DNA from: Calliphora vicina
Taxonomy: Eukaryota; Arthropoda; Insecta; Diptera; Calliphoridae
NCBI RefSeq assembly: GCF_958450345.1
Contig: NC_088780.1
Location: forward strand, 67,727,533-67,791,532
DNA length: 64,000 nt
Direction of reading: 5' to 3'
The translations under genes were made by a program, and so were the position numbers. Shown here in pieces: positions 1 to 10,767 of the stretch (its first letter is position 1; every line of letters begins with the position of its first letter). The notes below the pieces were generated by a model. That model was not told where the DNA came from. It saw only the letters and a list, made by a program, of their open reading frames with translations, and did no database searches.

Positions 1-132
1 ATGTTCATCCGCCACTAAAGACAACGCCGTATTTACGTCTCGCAAATAACTTGTCAAAGCATATTCGTTTGACCCACTAAATGGCGGCAAACTACGAGCC
101 TCACATAATCCTTCTGACAATGTTAACGACAT
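1..132 (-). CDS. Partial gag N-terminus of a gypsy-type LTR element (cut by window edge)
   Basis: An open frame of 44 codons runs leftward from an ATG at 132-130 and leaves the window. It begins MSLTLSEGLCEARSLPPF and continues with a Ser-Gly, Tyr, Leu and Arg-rich stretch that resembles the N-terminal part of gypsy-type Gag proteins. The about 140 bases upstream (133-270) are leader-like and are separated from further leader-like sequence by the MITE at 271-1752. I infer a minus-strand LTR element whose body lies left of the window. The family call rests on resemblance only. Confidence 0.45.
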   Translation of the reverse strand, partial: MSLTLSEGLCEARSLPPFSGSNEYALTSYLRDVNTALSLVADEH

Positions 133-270
133 TTTCTATTCCTTACTTCAAATCTACCACCAACAAAAAAACTATCTTTTTCCTTTTCTTCAATTTACTC
201 AACAAAACTATCTATACTCAATATCCTCCTTTCCGTCAATACCAGATTCTAAATTCGGGAGTGTCCCTTG

Positions 271-540
271 CACAGTGGTTTAGAAACTTTTTTTTTTGGA
301 AATAATTCGGTATCTCGGGAACTATTGGAGATATTATTACAAAAGTTCACATGGTTAGAGCTGAGGTGTTTTTGTGTTGAATTACATTTGTTCAGCATCC
401 TAGGGGTAACACGGGCCAGTTTGTGCCCCCTCAAAGTTGATCACCTCGGGTCTCAAAATTTTTAAAAAAATCCCCAAAAATTCATTTATGCTCCGAATGA
501 GCTGAAATTTAAAATATAAATAGTCCTTGGGAAGATCTAC
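271..540 (+). repeat. Left terminal inverted repeat of the 271-1752 element
   Basis: It pairs with 1484-1752 over about 270 bases with scattered mismatches, starting at CACAGTGG. Overlapping short reading frames here are by-products of the repeat. Confidence 0.8.
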
Positions 541-946
541 ACGCATTATATGAAAAAACGTACAAATTTGTCAAAGCGGGCAAGGTTTGTGGAACTTCTG
601 AGGAGTAAATAAAGGCTTTTTATATAAGTATTTGATACTGTTGAAAACATAATGACCTGAGGATTGATATTTTAGTAAAATTAAATAATTTTATAAAATT
701 TTGGGACTTCATTTACCTTAAAAACTAAAAAAACTTTCATATGGTGATTTTCCACGAATAAAAATATAAAATTTGATTTAATGTAAAATTTTAACGGTTA
801 AAGATATCATAACAAAATTGGGAACTAATTTAGATCCAAATGTCCTTAAATTAATGACATTATAATTTTTGACATTTTTTATTTTCAAATACCGAAATTC
901 CTAAAACGGGGAAAATGTGTTCCAATAACTGAGTTTTTTTAGAAAA

Positions 947-969
947 GTGCCTACTGTGACCGTAGGCAC
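947..969. other. Small perfect hairpin inside the Transib-like MITE
   Basis: GTGCCTAC (947-954) and GTAGGCAC (962-969) form an 8-bp stem around the 7-base loop TGTGACC. Role unknown. Confidence 0.5.
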
Positions 970-1483
970 TACCGTGTGATAGTAAAACAACTTTCTAAGT
1001 ATTTAAACAACATATAGGGTTATACAAATACGGAACTTTTTCGAGGATCGGTGCTTTGCCTTTTTAGAATTTTTTACTGAAACCTAAATATTTTTTTTTA
1101 AAATTGTCCATGCTTTTGGATTAAGTTTTCTTTCCGGAACATATAAAAATTGTATATAGTCCCAAAGAAAATTTGTTTCTACAAAAGAAAAAATATAGAG
1201 ACTTTTTTAGGAAAAATCGTAAAAAATTAGGCCCATTTTACATGTTCCAACTTTGGATGCGTGTAACTTTTTACACGGACGAGATAACTGTTACCAAGTT
1301 GTTTTTTATTTTATTTAGAATTTTATTGCCAATATAGCTGATATTTTGAAAAAAAAATTCGACCCTCCGTAGGGCCGCCATATCTAAAAAACAAAAAAAA
1401 ATCTAGCAAAATTAAAATAAATATATAAACCTAAATATCTCTTCAACTGAAGGAGATAACCTACACATGTAAGCGTAGTTTTT

Positions 1484-1752
1484 GTAGATCTTCTCAAGGA
1501 CTATTTATATTTTAAATTTCAGCTCATTCGGATCATAAATGAATTTTTGGGGATTTTTTAAAAATTTTGATACCCGAGGTGACCAACTTTTAGGGGGCAC
1601 AAACTGGCCCGTATTACCCCTAGGAAGCTGAACAAATGTAATTCAACTCAAATACACCTCAGATCTAACCATGTGAAATTTTGTAATAATATCTCCAATA
1701 GTACCCGAGATACCGAATTATTTCAAAAAAAAAAAGTTTCTAAACCACTGTG
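1484..1752 (-). repeat. Right terminal inverted repeat of the 271-1752 element
   Basis: Reverse complement of 271-540 with scattered substitutions; it ends CCACTGTG, followed by the CCTTG target duplication. Confidence 0.8.
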
Positions 1753-2374
1753 CCTTGGGAGTCACCAAAGTCGACAAAATAAAAAAAAATAAATTGTTAG
1801 TATCGTTAATACTTTTAACACAATTTCTTTTCAGAATAATATTTTTAAAAACCAATACTTATTATACTTTAACTATTTGCGTTCCTCTGGTTCCTTTCTT
1901 CCTCTTTGTTCTTCGTTGCTTTGGTTTCTTGTTGCTTCCGTTGAATGGTACTTGATGCTGTTGTTGTTCGTCGTTTTGGGTTTTTTATGTTCTTGTTGAA
2001 CGGTATTTGGCTGACCGTTTTTCTTCCAACTGGGTTTTTATGTGGAGTTTTATTTTGCAAATGTAAAAAACAACCAAGAATTTTGTTTCATTTAAATTTA
2101 CACGTAAACAATACACACATTTTTATAATTTTCCATTTTAAAAAATTTTGTGCCACAGACTACGAAAAAATTGTCTTACAAATTTATTTGTTTGTTTTGT
2201 TCACATTTCTTTGTCTACCAAATTCTTGTTTTGTATAGCGTTTTGCTTTAACACATCACTGATATTGTAATACAAAATATATTGCTATCTCTTTTTATGA
2301 GAACTGCCCTAACATATGATTTGGCGTTTTTTAAACGTCAAATTTGACACTTCTGTATATTCTGTGGCAGAAAC
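1753..2374. other. No gene seen; probable retroelement leader or ancient repeat
   Basis: This is AT-rich sequence between two transposons. On the minus strand it may continue the leader of the gag at 1-132, because the MITE at 271-1752 is a clean insertion with a target duplication. The 60-100-codon reading frames here have low-complexity Lys/Asn or Phe/Leu composition and no recognisable domain. Confidence 0.3.
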
Positions 2375-2669
2375 CAAGGCGAATTTATACAAGGTGGAGT
2401 CAGTCAATCAGCTGATTACTCTTTTTTCGCTTGTTTGGTTCTAACACCTGTCAAAGCTTGTTTTTATACTTCAATGTCTACATATTCTAAGCTAATTAAC
2501 AAAATATTTATATTTTGCATAAATAAGTAAAGCCCTCACTATTCAATTATCTACACTATATTTAGTTTTAATACATATTTGTTTAATTTTTAATTTCTGT
2601 TTTTTGACATTTGTTAAGACCATTTGTTGTTTTTGTAGAACTACCACCACCTTGAATAAATTCGCCTTG
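2375..2669. mobile_element. Short MITE with 8-bp target duplication
   Basis: The termini CAAGGCGAATTTAT and the reverse complement at 2656-2669 continue as an inverted repeat through CAAGGTGG. The element is flanked by a perfect 8-bp duplication GCAGAAAC (2367-2374 and 2670-2677). Eight-base duplications fit the hAT or P superfamilies. It resembles the MITE at 38213-39206, which also starts CAAGG, has an 8-bp TSD and contains CAGCTGA just inside the left TIR. No coding capacity. Confidence 0.7.
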
Positions 2670-2859
2670 GCAGAAACCACTCATTTCTCTGCTGCAAATT
2701 ATTCTCAGAGAGTATTTTTTATTTACTCTCTTCAAAATAAGTGAAAACAAAAAAGTTTGTTCCATAGAGAAACACATAGAGCGGAAACTATCCTGTCAAA
2801 GACCTAACTCAGTTGTCAAAAACCCAAGTGGTGAGAATGTATTAGTAAAAAAAACTATG

Positions 2860-3160
2860 TAAAAACAAAAACAGACAATCAATAAAACAATTGTTATATT
2901 TTGACATTTTAATTTTTTTTAGCCTTGGTTTTATTATAATTTCTTTCTTTCTTTGACGTTTGTCTTGCATTTGACACTTAATTACTGGAAATATTCCAGT
3001 AAGAACAGAATCTGTGTGGTCTGTTTTCGCATTCAAATACAGAAACACTTTTTTCTCACACATCGAGAAACGATGGAATTTTTTGTTTCACAATTCATGC
3101 GAGATATTTTACGATGCGAGAAATACAGAAACGAGCTACTGGTTAATACATCTTCGGTCT
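2860..3160 (+). repeat. Dispersed repeat, inverted copy of 9812-10125
   Basis: The segment matches the reverse complement of 9812-10125 over about 280 bases with moderate divergence. Shared landmarks include the palindrome CTGGAAATATTCCAG and a long GAGAAA-rich stretch. The partner copy lies inside the hAT element at 7262-19078 while this copy lies outside, so they are two dispersed copies and not the TIRs of one element. The family is not recognised. Confidence 0.65.
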
Positions 3161-3944
3161 GAATGAGAATACACAAAAGGTGCATTTAGTGGTATGTTGC
3201 TTCCTTCTTGTGCTTCTTATTGAATTTTCTATACTACGAAAGTTTAGAATATTTCTAATAAAAAACTTATGTGCGGTTTTACTATAGCGAACGAGTGCTT
3301 TGAGTGGACGTTTTACATATATTTTGTCATCATTTTCAATTGACTCCATAAAACTGCTATTTCTTTATCACTAAATGATGGAAGCTTAATTTTTAAGACA
3401 ATTTTTCTAACTTATTAGTAAAGAACACTAAACAGAATAGTTGAATTTTGTTGAACTAAATGACTAAGGCCGTCTAAAGACGATGTTTCCAAAAACCACA
3501 ATTTGGTGACACATGTTCAGTCACTAATCATATTAGTAAACAAATATGAAAGTTTACATTTCAAATACTTCCCGAGTCAATAGAGCAAATTAAAACTATA
3601 TTTTTTTTTAAATTTTAATTTTCACAAAAATCACAAATACTTTTTTTTGTTTTTTCACTAAAATTCAGATTGAAACTGTTATTTCTGCCAAACTTACTTA
3701 TTGAGCACATTCAAACTGGTACCGGTTGATAGGTATTTTTATATAGAATAAAAAGCCTTTAGTTGCAATAAATTGCATTTTTTGAAGACCTTCTATAGAC
3801 GGTCTTAGGTGTTAAAGGGTTAATAATGAACCTAGAAACTAAATTAAATACTGTAAAAGTTCCTAAATACATGACAATCCACAAGCGGTGATTTATTGGT
3901 TCTTTTTATTCTTCAAACGGAACTTTTTGAATTTTCTATAACAG
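3161..3944. other. No gene seen
   Basis: AT-rich sequence without an extended reading frame, repeat pair or recognisable terminus, lying between the dispersed repeat and the LTR at 3945. Confidence 0.4.
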
Positions 3945-4472
3945 TGTAACGTTTTAACCTTTTGGTTGATTTATTTCCTTTAAATAATCCGGATACTTTT
4001 GATTGCACATAAAAGCTGTTTAGTAGTTTAAAAATTGTAACAACTCTTTATTTATTTAAAATGTTCAACAACAACTTAAATTATTACTATGTGTTCTAAT
4101 ACACACACACGTTAATAATTGACTGGAAAGTACAGTAAACTTTAAGGCACACAGTTGATGTTTATTTACACAACGTCTAACATGAACTAACAACTACTGC
4201 AACCTCTGCCACTATTTATAACACTGCCATCTGCACTCTAGATTGTTCTTAACTGTCAAAACTCGTATATTCGAATTCTAGAGCTTTCGATGTTATTTAG
4301 TGTTGCCATACTTACAATCAATGATTAACTCAAAGCTTTTATTCAATGTTTTATGTTCCACAGCTATGTTAATTATACCCACAGATATGTTAATAATAGT
4401 TGAGGAACATTATGCAACTTTAATCCAATTGTTAAATCTGTTATATTTGAATTCAGGTACATTTTCGTAACA
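3945..4472 (-). repeat. 3' LTR of the degenerate minus-strand element
   Basis: On the minus strand it starts TGTTACGAAAATGTACC and ends GTTACA. It shares its central and terminal sequence with the pieces at 7103-7261, 19079-19098 and 23182-23228, which together form the opposite LTR. The lower boundary could be 3945 or 4036, since both start TGTAAC on the plus strand. Confidence 0.65.
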
Positions 4473-4486
4473 CGGCCCCCCGCTTA
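4473..4486 (-). promoter_or_regulatory. Polypurine tract of the degenerate LTR element
   Basis: On the minus strand AAGCGGGGGGCCG directly precedes the LTR start TGTTACG, the expected place and composition for the plus-strand primer of a gypsy-type element. It begins at the stop codon of the integrase tail. Confidence 0.6.
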
Positions 4487-4651
4487 AGCCTGTTCGTCCC
4501 GATTAGATTCACTTCTCCCATAAGCAGCCAGTCGTTTCAGATGTTCAACCTTAATTCCCAATATCGGTATTCCATATTTCCGTATTCTATAAACAATGTC
4601 GTCCAATTTCTTAACTACCCTATGTGGTTCTTTGCAGTGATTCACTAATTT
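4484..4651 (-). pseudogene. Integrase C-terminal tail remnant
   Basis: The minus-strand frame reads through a block with VVKKLDDIVYRI and later VEHLKRLAAYGRS, ending RDEQA and a stop at 4484. Gypsy-type integrases commonly end in a motif of this type (HLDRL, then RDEQA) just before the polypurine tract. The preceding core of pol is absent, so this is a remnant. Confidence 0.6.
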
Positions 4652-4947
4652 GAATGACAAACCGTTATTACGTTGTGAGCTATGTATATCAGGTTTTCAT
4701 TTGTCATTTTAATTCGTCTCCGAACGAATTCATGCATTTCTTAGGCGAATTCATTGGCAGTATCTTTCTCTGCTTAAGCACCTTCACCCATCTTGGAACC
4801 CGGTCTGATGATCATTTCATTGCGGATCAGACCAAGCACTCCAACATGAACCATTGTTAGATGGCCACTTTTCTAATTTGCTGATTCCAACACCAACAAA
4901 CCATTGTCTATACAATCCTCCTCTTCCTCACGGGCCCATACCAAATC

Positions 4948-5544
4948 CTATGACTGCGGTGGCAACTTTAGGTGCTCAACAAATACTATCTTTCTAGACT
5001 TGCTCTCATATCCGACATCAAGGAGTATTTTTACATTTCGCCAATTCATGACTTTTTGTCCCATATCCAAAGTAATGCCGTGACTAATCATGAAGTCCAC
5101 AATATCGGCAACAACAAAGACATGATGATGTACGCTTACGCCACCAATAGTTAGTTTGACATTAACTTTTCCATGGACAGTAGCAGGCTCTCTAATAGCG
5201 GTGAGTAGAATTACATTACAAATTGGTTTAATTGCTTTCTTTACTAAATATGATCTGATGATAGACTGCGGCGCTCCCGTGTCCATAGTAAGGATGTGCT
5301 TCTGACCATTGATATACCTACTAGCAGTAAGATTATTATTTTCCTGCTGCATTACTGATATGGAGATGCTAAGGCCTTCAGGTGTTAGATTATGTCCCTC
5401 AGTGCTAGCTCGTTTTAAAGGTGGCTCAAATAATGTTTGATGATTCGCCTGCTGGTTGTTACTTGGAGGCGAGGCAGATCTGGTTCGTTTCTTGGTGCTT
5501 TGTAGTTTCGCTGAATATGACCAGTTTTTCCGCAGTTGTAGCAT
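4948..5544 (-). pseudogene. Retroviral-type aspartic protease remnant
   Basis: A 198-codon minus-strand frame contains the active-site motif LTMDTGAPQS and the downstream hydrophobic flap region typical of LTR-element proteases. In another frame just upstream (about 5489-5547) a zinc knuckle reads CYNCGKTGHIQRNY. The final expected Cys is Tyr and there is a frame change before the protease, so the knuckle looks damaged or is linked to protease by a frameshift. There is no reverse transcriptase after it. Confidence 0.65.
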
Positions 5545-5850
5545 TTGATTTTTGCTTTACCTTATTTCACATTTAAAGCCTCTAAAACTACATATTTTAT
5601 TTCACTGACTATATTTCTCTCATTTTCAGTTATAACCTCGAAATTTCACACCTTGCATACTTGGGGTTTAGACATTTCGTTATTTCTTGTACCAACGCGA
5701 AAGAAACGGTTTCCGCAAATGTAGACTTGCGTGTAGTATAAACCGCATGTTTTACATCAGGGTCTCGAAGGCCTGATCTTGAAATGATCAATCTTGAAAT
5801 GATCCTATAACGGATGGTTTTCGTACGGATATGAAAGCTGCATCAAACGT

Positions 5851-6174
5851 TCAATTTCCGTTGCAAAGTCTTGGTTTCTGCACTCTACCACGCAATTCCA
5901 TTCGGTATATTTTTTTCATGTATTCTCCACCATACTTACGTTGTAACGCCTCCATTATGTCATCATAACTATTTCTGTTACTGATTGGTACGCTTTCAAG
6001 AACTATTGCTGTGTTTCCTTTCAAGGCCAGAATCAATTCTATAGCTTTTTCATCATTGCTCCATAAGTTCATCTTGGCAACTGTATCAAATTGGAACTTG
6101 AAAACGTTAAATGGTGTGCTGCAACCGAAACTAGAAGCCTTTATTCTACTAGATGCCTCTGGAATAATTCGCAC
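5851..6174 (-). pseudogene. Gag fragment (capsid-like region)
   Basis: A 107-codon frame has the capsid-type pattern FDTVAKMNLWSNDEKAIELI followed by a YDDIMEALQRKYG segment, as in gypsy-type Gag retrotransposon domains. It lies between the upstream gag coiled-coil piece (6643-6909) and the zinc knuckle, in the right order for the minus strand. It is separated from the upstream piece by the MITE at 6266-6610 and by small frame breaks. Confidence 0.6.
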
Positions 6175-6265
6175 CGGTCCATTTTGTCATTGAAGATTAT
6201 TAATTTTCATTTCCAGATCGAGAAATTTATTATCAACATCTTGGGATTGTTTTTCTAGACCGCTC

Positions 6266-6610
6266 CACAGTGGTATGAGAAAAAAAAGTAATATCAGAAA
6301 ATCTCTTTTTTAAATTCAAATGCATGTCACTTTGGACTCAGTCATGATTTTTAAACAATTCTTCCTTTATTTGATATATACATCTGTTGTTAATCCTATA
6401 AAAGTAAAATGACGAAAATTGGGAAATATATGGAACCGCGGTCATCAGAAAACTGGAGTAGGGTGGGTAAAAAGGTGGGCTCATGAGGTCCAGATTCAAA
6501 ACTTAAACTCGACAACACTTCCCCTTTACGCACGTGAAATTTCATTAAAATCGGTCTAAGGGTTTAGAAGTTACAGATTTATTTCCCTCTTTTTTTCTCA
6601 TACCACTGTG
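6266..6610. mobile_element. Second Transib-like MITE (345 bp)
   Basis: It starts CACAGTGGTATGAGAAAAAA and ends with the exact reverse complement, so the TIR is about 20 bp. The flanks are CGCTC (6261-6265) and CGCTA (6611-6615), a 5-bp target duplication with one mismatch. It shares the CACAGTGG terminus with the element at 271-1752 but no other obvious sequence. It is inserted in the gag remnant of the degenerate LTR element. Confidence 0.65.
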
Positions 6611-6642
6611 CGCTATCTAAGTCGGACACCTTTTTCTCAATG

Positions 6643-6909
6643 TCATCCACTCTGCTGTTTATAACTTCCGAAATTTGCTGAAGTTTCTTGAAAATTCGCT
6701 TCCATATCTGCTAACAGCTTCTCGTTGTTGATCTTAGAAGTTTTTAACAGTTTCTCGTTATTGGCTCTAGCATTTTCTTGCAATTTCGCTTCCAGGTTCT
6801 CGTTGTTGGCTTTAGATGTTTCTTGAACTTCTTTAAATTTTTCCATCATAGCCCCGAACATTGTGCTTATATCCATGCTGCTTGTTATTGCACGGGTAGA
6901 AACTTCCAT
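6643..6909 (-). pseudogene. Gag N-terminal fragment with coiled-coil repeats
   Basis: The 88-codon frame is strongly heptad-like with repeated NNEKLL and NNENLEAKL units, predicted coiled coil. It precedes the capsid-like fragment on the minus strand and belongs to the same degenerate gag. No enzymatic role. Confidence 0.5.
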
Positions 6910-7102
6910 TTCTTCTTTATACTCGAATTCTTAAGCTTCGATGTCAATATCACACCGCTGGAATTCATCTATCAGCCTCTTTTGCAATTCTGCTTTATTG
7001 CCAGCTGTAGGTAACTCCAGCTTATTCCATTCTCTCTTGAGTTATTCCACTTTAAGCTCTTCAAACTTCATGCTTATTATTTTGCAATCCCAATTCAAAA
7101 CG

Positions 7103-7261
7103 TTGGTTTATTTCCTTTAAGTAGTTTAAAAATTGTAACAACTCTTTATTTATTTAAAATGATCAACTATGATCAACTCAAAGCTTTTATTCAATGTTTT
7201 ATGTTCCACAGCTATGCTAATTATACCCACAGATATGTTAATAACAGTTGAGGAACATTAT
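7103..7261 (-). repeat. 5' LTR, first part (continues at 19079-19098 and 23182-23228)
   Basis: It matches 3945-4472 from the TTATTTCCTTTAA side through GAGGAACATTAT, with internal deletions. It is then broken by the hAT element; the match resumes at 19079 (AACATTATGCAACTTTAA), breaks again at 19098 and ends at 23182-23228. Confidence 0.7.
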
Positions 7262-7699
7262 TAGTGTTTATAAACCGAATAACCGGTTTATTCGGTTTAT
7301 ATCACTCGGTTAACCGGTTTTTAAAATTTGGGACTAAACTTAATAAAATTTCATGTGTAAATATTATATCAAACATTTGGTATGTGGTATAGCTGCTTTT
7401 CTCTAAAACTAAGAGCATAGGAGTAGCGGTACCAAGCTTAAGAGTTTTATGATCTCAGAAAATTCACATTGGGTGAATGTACTTCATTTTTGCAGGTCAT
7501 GTTAATAGTCAGTTGTAAAAAATCAGCATTATCTTATGGTAGACTTTTTTTTGTGATCTGTTAAAAATTAATTTTATTTCTGCAATCACGTGTTTTTAAT
7601 TTAATTTTAAAGTCAAATGGGAATATTTTGCTATTGAAGAACATATGTAACAATATAGTATATTTAGTGTATATCTTTAATTTTATAATAATTTCAATA

Positions 7700-9137
7700 A
7701 ACCACGTGGTCGGCTAATGTGGTATAGCTAAAGAATTTCAAGCAAATAATATGCCAAAGAAATGTGCAGTACGAAAATGGGCAGCGAAGAATGTATAGAG
7801 GAGCTTCTGGTAAGCTTGGTCAGCCGCCAACTTCAACCGCATCCATTAAAGATCATTTAAATAAAACGCAACTCATTTACAAATTAAAATACAATGTATC
7901 GGTTATGCGGTTTGGTATACAATATTAAAAGAACATGGTGTACCACATTACCCGCCAATTTTTTCAATTGCTTGTTTATGGGTGTTTTCTCTTTTTCCCA
8001 AATTTCTCTGCAACTTGAACTTAAAAGACTTTTTTACTTTCATGGATGTAAACCTACACCCAGAGAAAAAATGAACACATCCGTGTACGATTTGACACCA
8101 TTCGGTGTCAATAGTGTATCAACCCCGTATGTGCACAAATTGTACACGAACGGTGTCAATTTGACAACGAAAAAATGACACAATTCAGTTGTCGAATTCA
8201 CACCATCCGTTGTCGATTTGACACCGTTCGTGTACGATTTGACACCTGACCGTTGTCAATTTGATACCGCACCGTTGTCAATTTGAAACCATATGTTGTG
8301 GATTTGACACCGTTCGTGTACGATTTGGTAATTGAAATAAATAATAATTCCTTTATGTTTTACATTTATTTTTAAATACAATACTAATAAATACTTAAAT
8401 ATAAAATACATATAAATTTCATGTTTAAATTTGGCAAAACATTGGTGGCAATTGTCGGAGTTCCTGTATGTGAAATTTCAAATAGCATCCCTAATTGTGG
8501 CACTGCTTCCACAGGTCATCATTCTAAAAAATAAAACAAATACTTATTGTATTCTACATTGATTATAATTATATAGCTCTACTTTCCTTTTAAATGTACA
8601 AAAACTGTATGTTTATTGTTTCCAGGAATTTTTGGAGGTGTATGTCGTCAGTGGATTCGGTGATCTTCTCATTTCTTGCACTGCCTGGATCTTCATCTGC
8701 GTCAACACAAATTCACTATTAAACACAATTACACTTTCTTTTATACATATTTTCATTTTTAAATATTTTCACTTTTTTAATGTAAATAAAATTTAAAACT
8801 CACTTATAAAAACAAAGCAGAGCAAAAAGTTTCGCCGCAACACTTTGACAATAACTTGTCAGCAACTCACGTTGAGATGCGTCGGCGTTTAATTTAACAA
8901 CATTGCGTTGTCGATTCGTACCCATTTGTTTACAAATTGTAAACGTACGGTGTCGAAAAAAAGTGACACCGTATGGTGCCAAAATGACACCAACCGTTGT
9001 CGATTTTGCAACGTCATTTTTCCCTCAGTGTAACACTTGTAGTAAAACACCAGCTGAAAACTGTTCCAATCGAATTAAGATTCTAAAAATTATAGTCAAA
9101 TACAAAATAGGTATACCACATTACCCGAACTTACTCT
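7700..9137. mobile_element. Degenerate relative of the TA-flanked MITE at 41039-41846
   Basis: The right end, GGTATACCACATTACCCGAACTTACTC written in pieces at 9100-9135, matches the TIR type GAGTAACTTCGGGTAATGTGG. A diverged partner (GGCTAATGTGGTATAGC) occurs near 7705, and an internal CCACATTACCCGCCAATTTTTT at about 7940 matches the inside of the 41039 element. The MITE at 8057-9030 is inserted within it. Boundaries are approximate. Confidence 0.35.
8057..9030. mobile_element. TA-flanked MITE packed with GTGTCAATTTGACA-type repeats
   Basis: The ends are CACCCAGAGAAAAAATGA and, on the other strand, CACTGAGGGAAAAATGA, flanked by TA on both sides. The outer about 270 bases on the left and about 130 on the right consist of many degenerate copies of motifs such as CGGTGTCAATTTGACA, TTGTCGATTTGACACC and GTGTACGATTTGACACC in both orientations. 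The middle is simple AT-rich sequence. No transposase is present. The repeats look like subterminal transposase-binding arrays, which is inference. Confidence 0.6.
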
Positions 9138-9287
9138 AAATCATGATAATCAAAATTTATAATGACAAATAATCACAGTTAAGAAGAAGTGCGTTTGCAT
9201 CTTATATATTCTTTTATGGGACTTGGAACATTTTCTGCTTCATATCAGAAAGTTGTGGTGATAATAAATTTTTAAAATTATTAAATA

Positions 9288-9624
9288 CTAGTTGACCGCC
9301 CCGGCTTCGCCTGGTAGCATTTACTAATGTAAGTTTTTCAAGTTTCTCCAACCCACATACACCTGCCTGTTCTTATTTATTAGCAAATAAATTATCTAAA
9401 TTTGTTTTGCATACTTTGGGGAGCTTTTTTTATTACAGTTGGCTGGACTCAAAATTAAAAAAAATGTTCGAGTTTTACCCGGAATCTTTTAATTATTTTT
9501 CTTTACAAACCATCTCCTGAAAATTTGGAATTGAATAAAAAAATCATCCAAATCGGTCCAGCCGTTCTCACGTGATGCCATTACATACATGGACCGTTTA
9601 ATTTTTATATATGTATATGGAAGA
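9288..9624 (-). mobile_element. Short non-autonomous Helitron
   Basis: On the minus strand it begins TCTTCCATATACATATATA after an A, contains GAACGGCTGGACCGATTT near the 5' end, and ends GGCGAAGCCGGGGCGGTCAA then CTAG before T. That is the A/TC...CTAG/T organisation of Helitrons. The TCTT start and the CTAG end are shared with the two Helitrons at 58777-61344. No coding capacity. Confidence 0.6.
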
Positions 9625-9811
9625 TGTATTTAATTAAAATATTGTGAGTTACATATTTTGGTTGAAATTTAATGAATAAACCAATAATTAAAACAAGTAT
9701 TATATATTTAGTAACATATTTATACTCAATTCCATTTTACTAAAATAATAATTTGGAAATTTTTACTAAATAAAATGTACTTAGCACTTATGCATACATA
9801 TATATAGTTAT

Positions 9812-10125
9812 TTAATATTAACCATTTCAGTAGCTTGTTTCTGTTTTTCTCGTATCGGAAAATGTCTCACATGAAGTGTGAAACAAAAAATTCCATCGTT
9901 TCTCGATGTGCGAGAAAAAAGTGTTTCTGTATTTGAATGCAAAAACAGACAACGCAGATTTTGTTCCTACTGGAATATTTCCAGTAATTAAGTGTCAAAT
10001 GCAAGAGAAACTTCAATGAAAAAAGAAATTATAATAAAAACAAAACAGTGAAAAGCTAAAAAAAATAAAATGCCAAAATGTAACAATTGTGTTTTATTGA
10101 TTGTCATCATTTAAATAAAAAACAA
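9812..10125 (-). repeat. Dispersed repeat, inverted copy of 2860-3160
   Basis: Reverse-complement match to 2860-3160, including the palindrome CTGGAAATATTCCAG. This copy lies inside the hAT element. Confidence 0.65.
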
Positions 10126-10694
10126 AAAGTATAGTGTGGCGCTTATAACTGCTGAATTTAAAAAAATAATTTAGTAACACATTTTTGTGTACTTACATGT
10201 GTATATATAAATTTCGACTGATTTGGGTTCTATATTTATACATACTAAATTAAAAATATCTATATTTTTTAAAATATAGTTTCTCTCACAGCAATTTCAA
10301 ATGTGACTTGTTTTGACAGTTCTTGTGAGAAACTTTTCGCAAAATATTGTTACAGAAACACTTTTTCTCACATCCTTTCAATAATTTGTAAGGATAAAAG
10401 TCGTCCCTCGTTTTTACCATACAACTATTTATTTTTATAATTGAATTATTATTTGTTTTTATATCATTTAATTTCTTTTGGTTTATAATTAAAGTTGAAG
10501 TAATGTTTGTTCTGTTTGAAATTAACGTATTGTTTGAAATTAACGTATTATGTATAAGTGTCGCCATCTATATGTGAATAATTACAATTAGGACAGAGAT
10601 CGTACTATAGAATACAACTCTAAAGTTAAGATACTACTATTTGCTACAACTAACATAAAATGTAAGACAACAACAACTATGGTAGACAAAAGTG

Positions 10695-10700
10695 TATAAA
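10695..10700 (+). promoter_or_regulatory. TATA box in the 5' LTR
   Basis: TATAAA in the context GTGTATAAAAGGCG. Transcription would start about 30 bases downstream, near the GGCAGTCTG at 10724-10732, setting the U3/R boundary. The start site is inferred. Confidence 0.6.
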
Positions 10701-10746
10701 AGGCGAGTTGTGTTCATATGAAAAGGCAGTCTGCGCCCAGTTCTCG

Positions 10747-10757
10747 CTTAGGTAAGA
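10747..10757 (+). promoter_or_regulatory. Candidate 5' splice site in the R region
   Basis: CTTAG/GTAAGA is a near-consensus donor (GT at 10752) just downstream of the predicted transcription start. It could join to the acceptor at 15956 to make a spliced ORF3 mRNA. The same sequence occurs in the 3' LTR. Confidence 0.5.
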
Positions 10758-10767
10758 CTAATCATTG

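Larger units (their letters stand above)
271..1752. mobile_element. Transib-like non-autonomous element (long-TIR MITE)
   Basis: The ends are CACAGTGGTTTAGAAAC and its reverse complement, and the terminal inverted repeats run about 270 bases (271-540 against 1484-1752). The element is flanked by a 5-bp duplication, CCTTG (266-270 and 1753-1757). Transib elements are known for 5-bp target duplications and termini resembling the RAG recombination signal heptamer CACAGTG, which is exactly the first seven bases here. No transposase is encoded. The centre is AT-rich and holds a small hairpin at 947-969. The superfamily call is inference from ends and TSD length. Confidence 0.65.

Noticed and set aside
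271..1752. True V(D)J-type recombination signals
   Set aside because: CACAGTG is at transposon ends with a 5-bp TSD and there is no spacer plus nonamer; Transib similarity is sufficient.
4654..4860. Plus-strand 68-codon frame
   Set aside because: Antisense of the degenerate integrase and pol region.
10286..10567. 93-codon minus-strand frame, repeated at 17581-17814
   Set aside because: Antisense of the LTR start; the repeated occurrence comes from the two LTRs.
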